Assembly (NCBI RefSeq): GCF_042676085.1
Contig: NZ_JBHTKH010000006.1
Coordinates: 124,001 to 188,000, forward strand
Length of the DNA stretch: 64,000 bases
Source of the DNA: Terrabacter terrigena
GTDB lineage: Bacteria > Actinomycetota > Actinomycetes > Actinomycetales > Dermatophilaceae
Direction of reading: 5' to 3'
Shown here: piece by piece, positions 38,272 to 47,265 of the stretch
How the letters are laid out: every line of letters starts with the position of its first letter
Numbering within the stretch: position 1 is the stretch's first letter
Position numbers and translations under genes: made by a program
The notes under the pieces: model-generated
The model's input: the letters and a program-made list of their open reading frames with translations, nothing else
Database searches by the model: none
Told to the model about the DNA's origin: nothing

Positions 38272-39252
38272 ATGGCCATGACAGCGAAGGTGAAGGACGA
38301 GCTCTCACGCCTCGAGGTGACCAAGCCCTGCTGTCGCAAGGCCGAGGTGTCCACGATGCTCCGGTTCGCCGGGGGACTGCACATCATCGGTGGGCAGATC
38401 GTCGTCGAGGCCGAGCTCGACACCGCCAATGCGGCACGGCGCCTGCGCCGCAACATCAGCGAGGTCTACGGCCACAAGAGCGACGTGCTTGTCCTCGCCG
38501 CCGGCGGTCTGCGACGCGGGTCGCGCTACGTCGTGCGGGTGGTCGAGGAGGGGGCGACCCTCGCACGCCAGACCGGGCTCATCGACACGCGCGGGCGACC
38601 GGTCCGGGGTCTGCCGCCGAAGGTCGTGAGCGCCGCCACGTGCGACTCCGAGGCCGCCTGGCGCGGCGCGTTCCTGGCCCACGGCTCGCTCACCGAGCCC
38701 GGCCGGTCCTCGGCCCTAGAGGTGACCTGCCCCGGGCCCGAGGCCGCGCTCGCGCTGGTCGGCGCCGCCCGGCGACTCGCCATCCAGGCCAAGGCGCGCG
38801 AGGTGCGCGGGGTCGACCGTGTCGTCATCCGCGACGGCGACGCGATCGGCGCGATGCTGACCCGCCTCGGCGCCCACGACGCGGTGCTGGCCTGGGAGGA
38901 ACGGCGGATGCGTCGCGAGGTGCGGGCCACCGCCAACCGTCTCGCGAACTTCGACGACGCCAACCTGCGCCGCTCGGCCCGCGCGGCCGTCGCCGCCGGC
39001 GCCAGGGTCGAGCGCGCCATGGAGCTGCTCGGCGACGACATCCCCGACCACCTCCGCGAGGCCGGCGTGCTGCGTCTCGAGCACAAGCAGGCAAGCCTCG
39101 AGGAGCTGGGCCAGCTGGCCAAGCCGCCCATGACGAAGGACGCCGTCGCCGGGCGCATCCGCCGCCTGCTCGCGATGGCCGACAAGCGTGCCGAGGAGCT
39201 CGGGGTGCCGGGAACCGACGCCAACCTCACGCCGGACATGCTCGACAGCTGA
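38272..39252 (+). CDS. whiA: Sporulation/division transcriptional regulator WhiA
   Basis: 326 residues. N-terminus MTAKVKDELSRLEVTKPCCRKAEV is diagnostic; the LAGLIDADG-like domain holds GAFLAHGSLTEPGRSSALEV and the C-terminal helix-turn-helix holds ASLEELGQLAKPPMTKDAVAGRIRRLL. WhiA binds DNA in all actinobacteria and acts with WhiB at division genes. ATG 38272 has GGCAGG 9 nt upstream; 38263 and 38278 are in-frame alternatives. A 110-bp gap separates it from yvcK. Confidence 0.95.
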   Translation: MAMTAKVKDELSRLEVTKPCCRKAEVSTMLRFAGGLHIIGGQIVVEAELDTANAARRLRRNISEVYGHKSDVLVLAAGGLRRGSRYVVRVVEEGATLARQTGLIDTRGRPVRGLPPKVVSAATCDSEAAWRGAFLAHGSLTEPGRSSALEVTCPGPEAALALVGAARRLAIQAKAREVRGVDRVVIRDGDAIGAMLTRLGAHDAVLAWEERRMRREVRATANRLANFDDANLRRSARAAVAAGARVERAMELLGDDIPDHLREAGVLRLEHKQASLEELGQLAKPPMTKDAVAGRIRRLLAMADKRAEELGVPGTDANLTPDMLDS

Positions 39253-39256
39253 GCCC

Positions 39257-39295
39257 GTACGCGGGGCCGCGGCCACCACTCGAAGGCCCGCGTAC
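39257..39295 (+). terminator. Candidate terminator after whiA
   Basis: 9-bp stem (39257-39265 with 39287-39295) and 21-nt loop, 5 bp after the stop. Confidence 0.45.
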
Positions 39296-39386
39296 GCGTA
39301 CCCGCACCCTGCCGCACGCGTACGCAGACGACCCGTCCGTGCGGTGAGCGCGTGCTCACCAAGCCCTGAGACTGCCGGTTCGGGCC

Positions 39387-39416
39387 CTGAGTCGACGCAC
39401 TAAGGTGTGTGTGATC
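39387..39416 (+). promoter_or_regulatory. Promoter of gap-pgk-tpi
   Basis: CTGAGT (39387-39392), 18-bp spacer, TAAGGT (39411-39416). It would give a leader of about 65 nt before gap. Confidence 0.45.
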
Positions 39417-39487
39417 AAGGTCGCAGCGTGGCGGCCCCAAGGTCTGGCACATCGTCCGACACAGTCTCACCGAAGAGGTGCACAGCA

Positions 39488-40492
<1,005 letters not shown>

Positions 40493-40500
40493 GCCCACTC

Positions 40501-40554
40501 GGCCACCGCCCCGCCACCCCGGCTCGCACCGGGTGTCCCGCGTGGGCGGTGGCC
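40501..40554 (+). promoter_or_regulatory. Gap-pgk intercistronic hairpin
   Basis: Perfect 11-bp stem (40501-40511 with 40544-40554) enclosing a second small stem, between the gap stop and the pgk ribosome site. It may adjust gap against pgk expression by partial termination or mRNA protection. Confidence 0.55.
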
Positions 40555-40598
40555 GCACCCTTGCCCGGCTGATCCCCACCACTGAAGAGGCATCCCGC

Positions 40599-41807
40599 GT
40601 GAAGACCACCAGAGACCTCGGCGACCTGCGCGGCAAGCGCGTGCTCGTCCGGTCCGACCTCAACGTGCCGCTCGACGGCTCGACCATCACCGACGACGGC
40701 CGCATCCGTGCGTCCGCCCCGACGATCAAGGGCCTTGCCGACGCCGGCGCCCGGGTCATCGTGTGCGCCCACCTCGGACGCCCCAAGGGCACCCCCGAGG
40801 CCAAGTACTCCCTGGTCCCGGTCGCGAAGCGCCTCGGTGAGGTGCTCGGCACCGACGTCGTCTTCGCCGACGACACGGTCGGTGACGACGCCAAGGCCAA
40901 GGCCGCCGCGCTCCAGGACGGCCAGGTGCTGCTCCTCGAGAACCTCCGCTTCAACGCGGGCGAGACGGCGAAGAGCGACGACGAGCGTGCCGAGTTCGCG
41001 CGCGAGCTCGCTTCGCTCGCAGACGTCTTCGTCTCCGACGGCTTCGGTGTGGTGCATCGCAAGCAGGCGTCCGTCTACGACGTCGCACGCCTGCTGCCGC
41101 ACGCCACGGGTGACCTCGTCTCCACCGAGGTCGACGTGCTGCGCCGCCTGACCAAGGATCCCGAGCGCCCGTATGCCGTCGTGCTCGGTGGCGCGAAGGT
41201 GTCCGACAAGCTCGGCGTCATCGGCAACCTGCTCGGCACCGCCGACCGCCTCCTCGTCGGCGGCGGGATGCTCTTCACCTTCCTCGCGGCGCAGGGCCTC
41301 GAGGTCGGCAAGAGCCTGCTCGAGGCCGACCAGGTCGACACCGTCAAGGGCTACCTCGACCGTGCGGAGAAGGAGGGCGTCGAGATCGTCCTCCCCGTCG
41401 ACATCGTCGTCGCCGACTCGTTCAGCGCCGACGCCGCCCACGACGTCGTCGCGGCCGACGCGATCCCGTCCGACCGCATGGGCCTCGACATCGGCCCCGA
41501 GTCGAGCCGCCTCTTCGCCGAGAAGCTGGCCGACTGCCGCACGGTCTTCTGGAACGGCCCGATGGGTGCGTTCGAGATGGCGCCGTTCGCGGCCGGCACC
41601 AAGGCCCTGGCGCAGTCCCTCGTCGACATCACGGCCAAGGGGGCGCTCACCGTCGTCGGTGGTGGCGACTCCGCCGCCGCGGTGCGCCAGCTCGGCTTCG
41701 AGGACTCCGACTTCGGCCACATCTCCACCGGCGGCGGCGCCAGCCTCGAGTACCTCGAGGGCAAGGAGCTGCCCGGACTCACCGTGCTCGAGGAAGGCGA
41801 CGCCTGA
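40599..41807 (+). CDS. pgk: Phosphoglycerate kinase
   Basis: 402 residues. Substrate region VLVRSDLNVPLDG near residue 17, HLGRPKG, nucleotide-binding GGAKVSDKLGVI and the final GGGDSAAAVRQLG and STGGGASLEYLEGKELPG are canonical. It makes ATP from 1,3-bisphosphoglycerate. GTG 40599 has GAAGAGG 8 nt upstream. The stop overlaps tpiA (TGATG). Confidence 0.98.
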   Translation: MKTTRDLGDLRGKRVLVRSDLNVPLDGSTITDDGRIRASAPTIKGLADAGARVIVCAHLGRPKGTPEAKYSLVPVAKRLGEVLGTDVVFADDTVGDDAKAKAAALQDGQVLLLENLRFNAGETAKSDDERAEFARELASLADVFVSDGFGVVHRKQASVYDVARLLPHATGDLVSTEVDVLRRLTKDPERPYAVVLGGAKVSDKLGVIGNLLGTADRLLVGGGMLFTFLAAQGLEVGKSLLEADQVDTVKGYLDRAEKEGVEIVLPVDIVVADSFSADAAHDVVAADAIPSDRMGLDIGPESSRLFAEKLADCRTVFWNGPMGAFEMAPFAAGTKALAQSLVDITAKGALTVVGGGDSAAAVRQLGFEDSDFGHISTGGGASLEYLEGKELPGLTVLEEGDA

Positions 41808-42628
41808 TGGCCAAGGACACCAAGGCAACCCGGCCCACCGGGCGGGTCCCGCTCATGGCGGGCAACTGGAAGATGAACCTCGACCACCTCCAGGCGACGC
41901 ACCTCGTGCAGAAGCTCGACTGGACGCTGCGCGACGCCAAGCACGACCACTCGGCCGTCGAGGTCGCCGTGCTGCCGCCGTTCACCGCCCTGCGGTCCGT
42001 CCAGACACTCGTCGAGGGTGACAAGCTCGACCTGCGCTACGGCGCGCAGGACCTCTCGCCGCACACGTCGGGCGCCTACACCGGTGACATCTCCGGTGCC
42101 TTCCTCGCCAAGCTCGGCTGCACCTACGTGACGATCGGGCACAGCGAGCGACGTGAGGGCCACGGCGAGACCGACGAGGTCGTCAACGCGAAGGTCAAGG
42201 CCGCCTACACGCACGGGCTCACCCCGATCCTCTGCTGCGGCGAGGCCCTCGACGTGCGCAAGGAGGGTCGCCAGGTCGAGCACGTTGTCGCGCAGCTGCG
42301 CGCCGACCTCGACGGCGTCACCAAGGAGCAGGCCGCCACCGTCGTCATCGCCTACGAGCCCATCTGGGCCATCGGCACCGGCGAGGTCGCAACCCCCGAC
42401 GACGCGCAGGAGGTGTGCGCCGCCATCCGCACGCTGCTCGCCGAGCTCTACAGCGGCGACGTGGCCGACGGCGTACGCGTGCTCTACGGCGGCAGCGTCA
42501 AGGCGGCCAACGTGGCCGCGATCATGGCCCAGGAGGACGTCGACGGCGCCCTCGTGGGCGGCGCGTCCATCGACCCGGCCGAGTTCGCGGCCATCTGCCG
42601 CTACCGCGACCACGTCACGGCCGGCTGA
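41807..42628 (+). CDS. tpiA: Triosephosphate isomerase
   Basis: 273 residues, a few more than usual because of a Lys/Thr-rich N-terminal 14. AGNWKMN (catalytic Lys), IGHSERR (His), AYEPIWAIGTG (Glu) and YGGSVKAAN (phosphate) are all intact. It interconverts dihydroxyacetone phosphate and glyceraldehyde-3-phosphate. Translationally coupled to pgk. Confidence 0.98.
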   Translation: MAKDTKATRPTGRVPLMAGNWKMNLDHLQATHLVQKLDWTLRDAKHDHSAVEVAVLPPFTALRSVQTLVEGDKLDLRYGAQDLSPHTSGAYTGDISGAFLAKLGCTYVTIGHSERREGHGETDEVVNAKVKAAYTHGLTPILCCGEALDVRKEGRQVEHVVAQLRADLDGVTKEQAATVVIAYEPIWAIGTGEVATPDDAQEVCAAIRTLLAELYSGDVADGVRVLYGGSVKAANVAAIMAQEDVDGALVGGASIDPAEFAAICRYRDHVTAG

Positions 42629-42724
42629 CCGACCGGACGACAGGCCGGCCGGCCGGCGTTCAAGAGGCGCCGAGGCGTCCTCATCGACCGGGCGGCCCAC
42701 CGAGGGCCGTTCGGCCGATGGGGC

Positions 42725-42748
42725 CTCGGGCAGGTATCCTTGCCCGAG
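42725..42748 (+). promoter_or_regulatory. Hairpin and possible -10 between tpiA and secG
   Basis: 8-bp stem (42725-42732 with 42741-42748), 8-nt loop. The loop contains TATCCT, a candidate -10 for secG; the two readings are mutually exclusive. Confidence 0.35.
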
Positions 42749-42820
42749 CCCTGAAAGACCGGGGGAAAGTGGCCCACCGGCCCGACCACCCCCGAGATCC
42801 CGACGATTTGGAGTGACCAC

Positions 42821-43066
42821 GTGGATGCGGTTCGCATCGTGCTTCAGGTCCTGCTGGTGCTGTCCAGCCTGGTCCTGACCCTGTTCATCCTGCTGCACAA
42901 GGGCAAGGGTGGCGGCCTGTCCGACATGTTCGGCGGGGGCATGTCCACGTCCCTCGGCGGCTCGTCCGTCGCAGAGCGCAACCTCGACCGCTTCACCGTG
43001 GCCGTGGCCGCCGTCTGGGCGGCATCCATCATCGGGCTGGGCCTGCTGGCCCGCTTCGCGAGCTGA
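42821..43066 (+). CDS. secG: Preprotein translocase subunit SecG
   Basis: 81 residues. Two membrane helices (about residues 4-25 and 58-77) flank the cytoplasmic loop HKGKGGGLSDMFGGGM, the family signature. SecG aids SecYE-driven export. GTG 42821 follows GGAG by 7 nt. The location after tpi is conserved in actinobacteria. Confidence 0.95.
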   Translation: MDAVRIVLQVLLVLSSLVLTLFILLHKGKGGGLSDMFGGGMSTSLGGSSVAERNLDRFTVAVAAVWAASIIGLGLLARFAS

Positions 43067-43078
43067 GAGGACGAGTAG

Positions 43079-43429
43079 ATGGCCAGCGGTAACGCCATTC
43101 GTGGAAGCCGGGTCGGTGCCGGCCCGATGGGCGAGGCGGAGCGCGGCGACGCCGCCCCTCGCGTCCACATCTCCTACTGGTGCTCCAACGGGCACGAGAC
43201 GCGACCGAGCTTCGCCGAGGAGCCCGGCATGGTGCTCCCCGAGACGTGGGACTGCCCGCGCTGCGGGTTCCCCGCCGGCCAGGACAAGGACGACCCCCCG
43301 GCCCCGCCGAAGGTCGAGCCCTACAAGACGCACCTCGCGTACGTGAAGGAGCGCCGCAGCGACGCCGACGGCGCCGCGATCCTCGACGAGGCCCTGAGCA
43401 CGCTGCGCGAGCGTGGCCTCATCCAGTGA
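43079..43429 (+). CDS. rbpA: RNA polymerase-binding protein RbpA
   Basis: 116 residues. It has the zinc-binding core YWCSNGHETRPSFA ... WDCPRCGFPAGQD (three Cys and one His seen) and the C-terminal sigma-interacting segment THLAYVKERRSDADGAAILDEALSTLRERG. RbpA is an actinobacterial transcription activator of the housekeeping RNA polymerase holoenzyme. It starts 12 bp after secG, with GAGAGGAC upstream. Confidence 0.95.
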   Translation: MASGNAIRGSRVGAGPMGEAERGDAAPRVHISYWCSNGHETRPSFAEEPGMVLPETWDCPRCGFPAGQDKDDPPAPPKVEPYKTHLAYVKERRSDADGAAILDEALSTLRERGLIQ

Positions 43430-43460
43430 CCTGAGCGACCGCGCCCGCTCCGGGCGCCCG

Positions 43461-43510
43461 CACGAAAGTGCCCACTCGACGGTGAAGACGGTCGAGTGGG
43501 CACTTTCGTG
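43461..43510. terminator. 20-bp perfect hairpin between convergent rbpA and pgl
   Basis: Arms 43461-43480 and 43491-43510 are perfectly complementary over 20 bp, with a 10-nt loop. Both genes point at it (stops at 43429 and 43527). Works in either direction as a terminator; unusually long for one and could be a mobile REP-like unit. Confidence 0.75.
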
Positions 43511-43526
43511 TTCCGGGCGCCTTAGG

Positions 43527-44270
43527 TCAGTCCGGTGAGCCGAGACCGGATGCCGCGTCGGCGTCGACGAGCCACAGGGTGGCGTCGGTGCCGCGCACAC
43601 CAGCGGCTGGGACGTCCCAGCGATCGGTGCCGGGCGCGAGGGCCGCAGCCACCGCCTCGGCCTTGTCGTCACCCGCGACGAGGAACCAGACCTCGTGGCT
43701 GCGGTCGAAGCACTCGAACGTGAGGCTCACCCGGTCGGGTGGCGGCTTCGGCGAGTCGTGCACCGCGACGGCGATCGCATCGCTGATCCGCTGGGCCGGG
43801 TGGTGCGGGAAGAGCGAGGCGACGTGGCCGTCTGGTCCGACGCCGAACAGCACGACGTCCCAGGCCTTCTGACCGTGCTCGCGAACCGTCTGGGCGTATG
43901 CCGTCGCGCTGGCCTCGGCGTTCTCGGACACCTCGGGCCCGGCCACCCGGTGGACCTTCGCAGGGTCGAGGCCCAGCGCGGACAGCCCGGCTTCGTCGTT
44001 CTGGGTGTCGTTGCGGTCGGGGTCGCCCGCCGGCAGGTAGCGCTCGTCGCCCCACCACACGCGTACGCGTGACCAGTCGACGGCGGAGCGGCCCGGCACC
44101 TTCGCGAGCGAGGCGATGATCGCCGAGCCCATCGACCCGCCGGTCAGCGCGAGCTGCGCCTCGGGCCGACGGGTCTGGGCGTCGATGATCGCGGTGACGA
44201 GTCGGGCGGCCGCAGCGTCGGCCAGGGACTGCTTGTCGGGGTGGACCACGACGCGCGGTTCGGCACTCAC
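43527..44270 (-). CDS. pgl: 6-phosphogluconolactonase
   Basis: 247 residues. The DevB signature is visible: LALTGGSMGSAIIASLAKVP near residue 40, VRVWWGDERYLPAGDPDRND, FGVGPDGHVASLFPHH and a final SLTFECFDRSHEVWFLVAGDDKAEAV. It opens 6-phosphogluconolactone made by Zwf. GTG overlaps the opcA stop by 4 bp. Last gene of the pentose-phosphate operon. Confidence 0.96.
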   Translation of the reverse strand: MSAEPRVVVHPDKQSLADAAAARLVTAIIDAQTRRPEAQLALTGGSMGSAIIASLAKVPGRSAVDWSRVRVWWGDERYLPAGDPDRNDTQNDEAGLSALGLDPAKVHRVAGPEVSENAEASATAYAQTVREHGQKAWDVVLFGVGPDGHVASLFPHHPAQRISDAIAVAVHDSPKPPPDRVSLTFECFDRSHEVWFLVAGDDKAEAVAAALAPGTDRWDVPAAGVRGTDATLWLVDADAASGLGSPD

Positions 44271-45727
44271 GAGCCGGCCTTCCTCGGCGTCGCCTTCGTC
44301 GTCGCCGTCTTCCGGGCGGCGGCCTTGCGGGTCGTGACCTTCCGCGCAGTGGATGTGCTCGCGCCAGTCTTCCTCGCGGCGGTCTTGCTCGCGGCGGTCT
44401 TGCTCGCGGCCGTCTTTTTCGCGGCTGCCTTGCTCGCGGCGGTCTTGCTCGCGGCCGTCCTGCCCGCTGCCGACGTGCGTGCCGTCGACGTCGACGCGGA
44501 CGCCTTCTTGGCAGCAGCCTTGCGGGTGCCCGCCGTCCTGCCGGCGCCACCGGCGGCGGCACCGGCCTTGACCGCCTTCCTGCGGTCCTTGGCGGCCTGC
44601 TTCTCGCGGGGCGTGCGTTTGCCGGCGAGCTTGCGCACGGTTGCGGCCCGCACGTCGGCGGTCTCGGCGTGCTCAGGTGGCGCGGCGGCAGTGATCATCG
44701 CGCTGGCCTCCTGCGCCGTCACGTCGCGGCTCAGGCGGGCGGCGAGACGGCGCGACTCGGCCGGGTCGGGGGCCTTGCCGGCCTTGGCGGCCGCGGCGGC
44801 CGTGAGGCGTACGGGCGCGAGGACGCCCAGGCCGTGCAGCAGCGCGTCCTCGTAGGTGTCGTCGGGGTCGAGCCGGCGCAGCTCGTCGGCCAGGCACTCG
44901 GGCAGCTCGCGCCGCGGGAGGCTGATGCGACGGTCGGGCTGGCCCGACTGCGAGAGCGTCGCGACGGAGTCACCCGGGCGCACGAGGTCGATCGGCCCGC
45001 TCCTGCGCTCGAGGCGCACCGCAGCGATGCCGGAGCCGCGCGGCGTCGACACCCGGTGCACCGGCACCTTGAGCCTGCGGGACAGCCACGCTGCGAGCAG
45101 GTCAGAGGACGGCGAGTCGGGAGCACCGCTGACGACGGCGCCGGTGATCGGCTCGTAGGGCGGCTGGTCGAGGGCGGCCGCGAGCAGGCCGCGCCAGCGG
45201 GTCAGCCGGGTCCACGCGAGGTCGGTGTCGCCGGGGGCGTAGGACGCCGCGCGCTTCTTGAGCATGAGCCGCGGGTTGCGGTGCTCGGCGGCGTCGGTGA
45301 TGCGGCGCTGGGCCATCGCCCCGACGGGGTCCTTGGCGACGTCGGCCGGTGCCTCGCCGGGCCACCAGGCGACGATGGGGGAGTCGGGCAGGAGCAGCGG
45401 CACGACGACGCTCGGGCCGTGGTTGGCCAGCGCGCCGTAGAGGCGCAGCACGACGATCTCGCTCGCGCCCGCGTCGCCGCCCAGGCGGATCTGGGCGTCG
45501 AGGCGGTTCTTGCCGCGTCGGTCGCCGGCGATGACGACGATGATGCGGCAGGGGTGCTGGCGGCTGGCCTGGTTCGCGACATCGATCGCGTTCTGCGAGT
45601 CGGTGTCCTCGACGACCACGACGAGGGTGAGCACGCGGCCGAGCGCCATCGCGCCGACCTCGTTGCGCAGGCGAACGAGCGTCTTGCTGATGCCGGTCGT
45701 CGTGGTGTCGGTCAGGTCGCGGATCAC
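44267..45727 (-). CDS. opcA: Glucose-6-phosphate dehydrogenase assembly protein OpcA with long basic tail
   Basis: 486 residues against about 300 for mycobacterial OpcA. The core starts IRDLTDTTTTGISKTLVRLR, contains PDSPIVAWWPGEAP, and ends near residue 310. The remaining 170 or so residues are an Ala/Lys/Thr/Ser-rich tail with repeated A-A-S-K-T units, histone H1-like. OpcA stabilises the dehydrogenase. GTG 45727 is chosen because it makes a GTGA overlap with zwf and matches the family start; an ATG at 45739 exists. Confidence 0.92.
   Translation of the reverse strand: MIRDLTDTTTTGISKTLVRLRNEVGAMALGRVLTLVVVVEDTDSQNAIDVANQASRQHPCRIIVVIAGDRRGKNRLDAQIRLGGDAGASEIVVLRLYGALANHGPSVVVPLLLPDSPIVAWWPGEAPADVAKDPVGAMAQRRITDAAEHRNPRLMLKKRAASYAPGDTDLAWTRLTRWRGLLAAALDQPPYEPITGAVVSGAPDSPSSDLLAAWLSRRLKVPVHRVSTPRGSGIAAVRLERRSGPIDLVRPGDSVATLSQSGQPDRRISLPRRELPECLADELRRLDPDDTYEDALLHGLGVLAPVRLTAAAAAKAGKAPDPAESRRLAARLSRDVTAQEASAMITAAAPPEHAETADVRAATVRKLAGKRTPREKQAAKDRRKAVKAGAAAGGAGRTAGTRKAAAKKASASTSTARTSAAGRTAASKTAASKAAAKKTAASKTAASKTAARKTGASTSTARKVTTRKAAARKTATTKATPRKAGS
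44378..44470 (-). repeat. 15-nt repeats encoding the opcA tail
   Basis: Degenerate 15-nt units (reading GCGGTCTTGCTCGCG on the plus strand) recur about six times, encoding A-S-K-T-A. In frame. Confidence 0.75.
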
Positions 45728-47265
45728 GGCATCCTCCACGTTCGTCCGTCACGCTCGAGCATGTGGTCGGCCGCGGGCGGTCCCCACGTGCCCGCGGGGT
45801 ACTGCTCCGGCTTGCCGCCCTTGGCCCAGTGGCGCATGAGCGGGTCGAGGATGCGCCACGACGACTCGACCTCCTCGTGCCGGGGGAAGAGCGGCGGGTC
45901 GCCCAGCAGGACGTCGAGGATGAGGCGTTCGTACGCCTCGGGGGACGCCTCGGTGAACGACGAGCCGTAGCCGAAGTCCATCGTCACGTCGCGCACCTCC
46001 ATCTGCGCGCCGGGGACCTTCGACCCGAAGCGGATCGTCACGCCCTCGTCGGGCTGCACCCGGATGACGATGGCGTTCTGGCCCAGCTCCTCGGTGGCCG
46101 TGTGCTCGAACGGCAGGTGCGGTGCGCGCTTGAACACGACGGCGATCTCGGTGACGCGCTTGCCGAGGCGCTTGCCCGTGCGCAGGTAGAACGGCACCCC
46201 CGCCCAGCGACGGGTGTCGACTTCGAGGGTGACGGCGGCGAACGTCTCGGTCGTCGACCGCGGGTCGACGCCGTCCTCCTGGAGGTAGCCGACGACCTCC
46301 TCGGCACCCTGCCAGCCACCGGCGTACTGCCCGCGCGCGGCGCCCTTGTCGAGGTCCGCCGGGAGGCGGACGGCCGACAGGACCTTCTCCTTCTCGGCGC
46401 GAAGGTCCTTGGCGTCGAAGGAGACCGGCTCCTCCATGGCCGTCAGGGCCAGCAGCTGCAGAAGATGGTTCTGGATGACGTCACGAGCCGCCCCGATGCC
46501 GTCGTAGTAGCCGGCACGACCGGCGATGCCGATGTCCTCGGCCATCGTGATCTGGACGTGGTCGACGTAGTTGGCGTTCCAGACGGGCTCGAAGAGCTGG
46601 TTGGCGAAGCGCAGCGCCAGCAGGTTCTGGACCGTCTCCTTGCCGAGGTAGTGGTCGATGCGGAAGACGGAGTCAGGGGGGAAGACGCCCTCGACGATCT
46701 CGTTGAGCTCCTGGGCGCTCTTGAGGTCGTGGCCGAACGGCTTCTCGATGATGACCCGTCGCCAGCTGTCGCCCTCGGCCCTGGTCAGGCCGCAGCGCTC
46801 GAGCTGCTCGCACACCGTCGCGAAGAAGCCCGGCGGGATGGAGAGGTAGAAGGCGTGGTTGCCGCCGGTGCCGCGGTCGGCGTCGAGCTCGTCGACGGTC
46901 TTGGCGAGCAGGTCGAACGCGGCGGGGTCGTCGAACGTGCCGGGCACGAAGCGGAAGCCCTCGGAGAGGTTGCGCCACACGTCCTCGCTGAAGGGCGTGC
47001 GCGCGTGCTGCTTCACGGCGTCGTGGACGACCTGCCCGAAGTCCTGGGTGGCCCAGTCACGCCGGGCGAAGCCGACGAGCGAGAAGCCCGGCGGCAGGAG
47101 CCCGCGGTTGGCGAGGTCGTAGATCGCCGGCATGAGCTTCTTGCGGGCGAGGTCGCCAGTGACGCCGAAGAGTACGAGGCCGCACGGCCCCGCGATACGT
47201 GGAAGACGCTTGTCGTCGGCGGAACGAAGCGGGTTGTGTCCGTGGGCGATTCGCGCCGGACTCAT
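45724..47265 (-). CDS. zwf: Glucose-6-phosphate 1-dehydrogenase
   Basis: 513 residues. NADP-binding GVTGDLARKKLMPA (about residues 34-47) and the catalytic RIDHYLGKETVQNLL are intact. A further signature, VIIEKPFGHDL, precedes them. It oxidises glucose-6-phosphate to the lactone and produces NADPH. It overlaps pgi by ATGA and opcA by GTGA, so the enzymes of the oxidative branch are co-translated in order. Confidence 0.97.
   Translation of the reverse strand: MSPARIAHGHNPLRSADDKRLPRIAGPCGLVLFGVTGDLARKKLMPAIYDLANRGLLPPGFSLVGFARRDWATQDFGQVVHDAVKQHARTPFSEDVWRNLSEGFRFVPGTFDDPAAFDLLAKTVDELDADRGTGGNHAFYLSIPPGFFATVCEQLERCGLTRAEGDSWRRVIIEKPFGHDLKSAQELNEIVEGVFPPDSVFRIDHYLGKETVQNLLALRFANQLFEPVWNANYVDHVQITMAEDIGIAGRAGYYDGIGAARDVIQNHLLQLLALTAMEEPVSFDAKDLRAEKEKVLSAVRLPADLDKGAARGQYAGGWQGAEEVVGYLQEDGVDPRSTTETFAAVTLEVDTRRWAGVPFYLRTGKRLGKRVTEIAVVFKRAPHLPFEHTATEELGQNAIVIRVQPDEGVTIRFGSKVPGAQMEVRDVTMDFGYGSSFTEASPEAYERLILDVLLGDPPLFPRHEEVESSWRILDPLMRHWAKGGKPEQYPAGTWGPPAADHMLERDGRTWRMP

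Noticed and set aside
42629..42820. tRNA between tpiA and secG
   Set aside because: One short hairpin only; no cloverleaf or TTCRANNC box.
44378..44470. CRISPR-like regular repeats
   Set aside because: Units are adjacent without unique spacers, in frame, and encode the OpcA tail.
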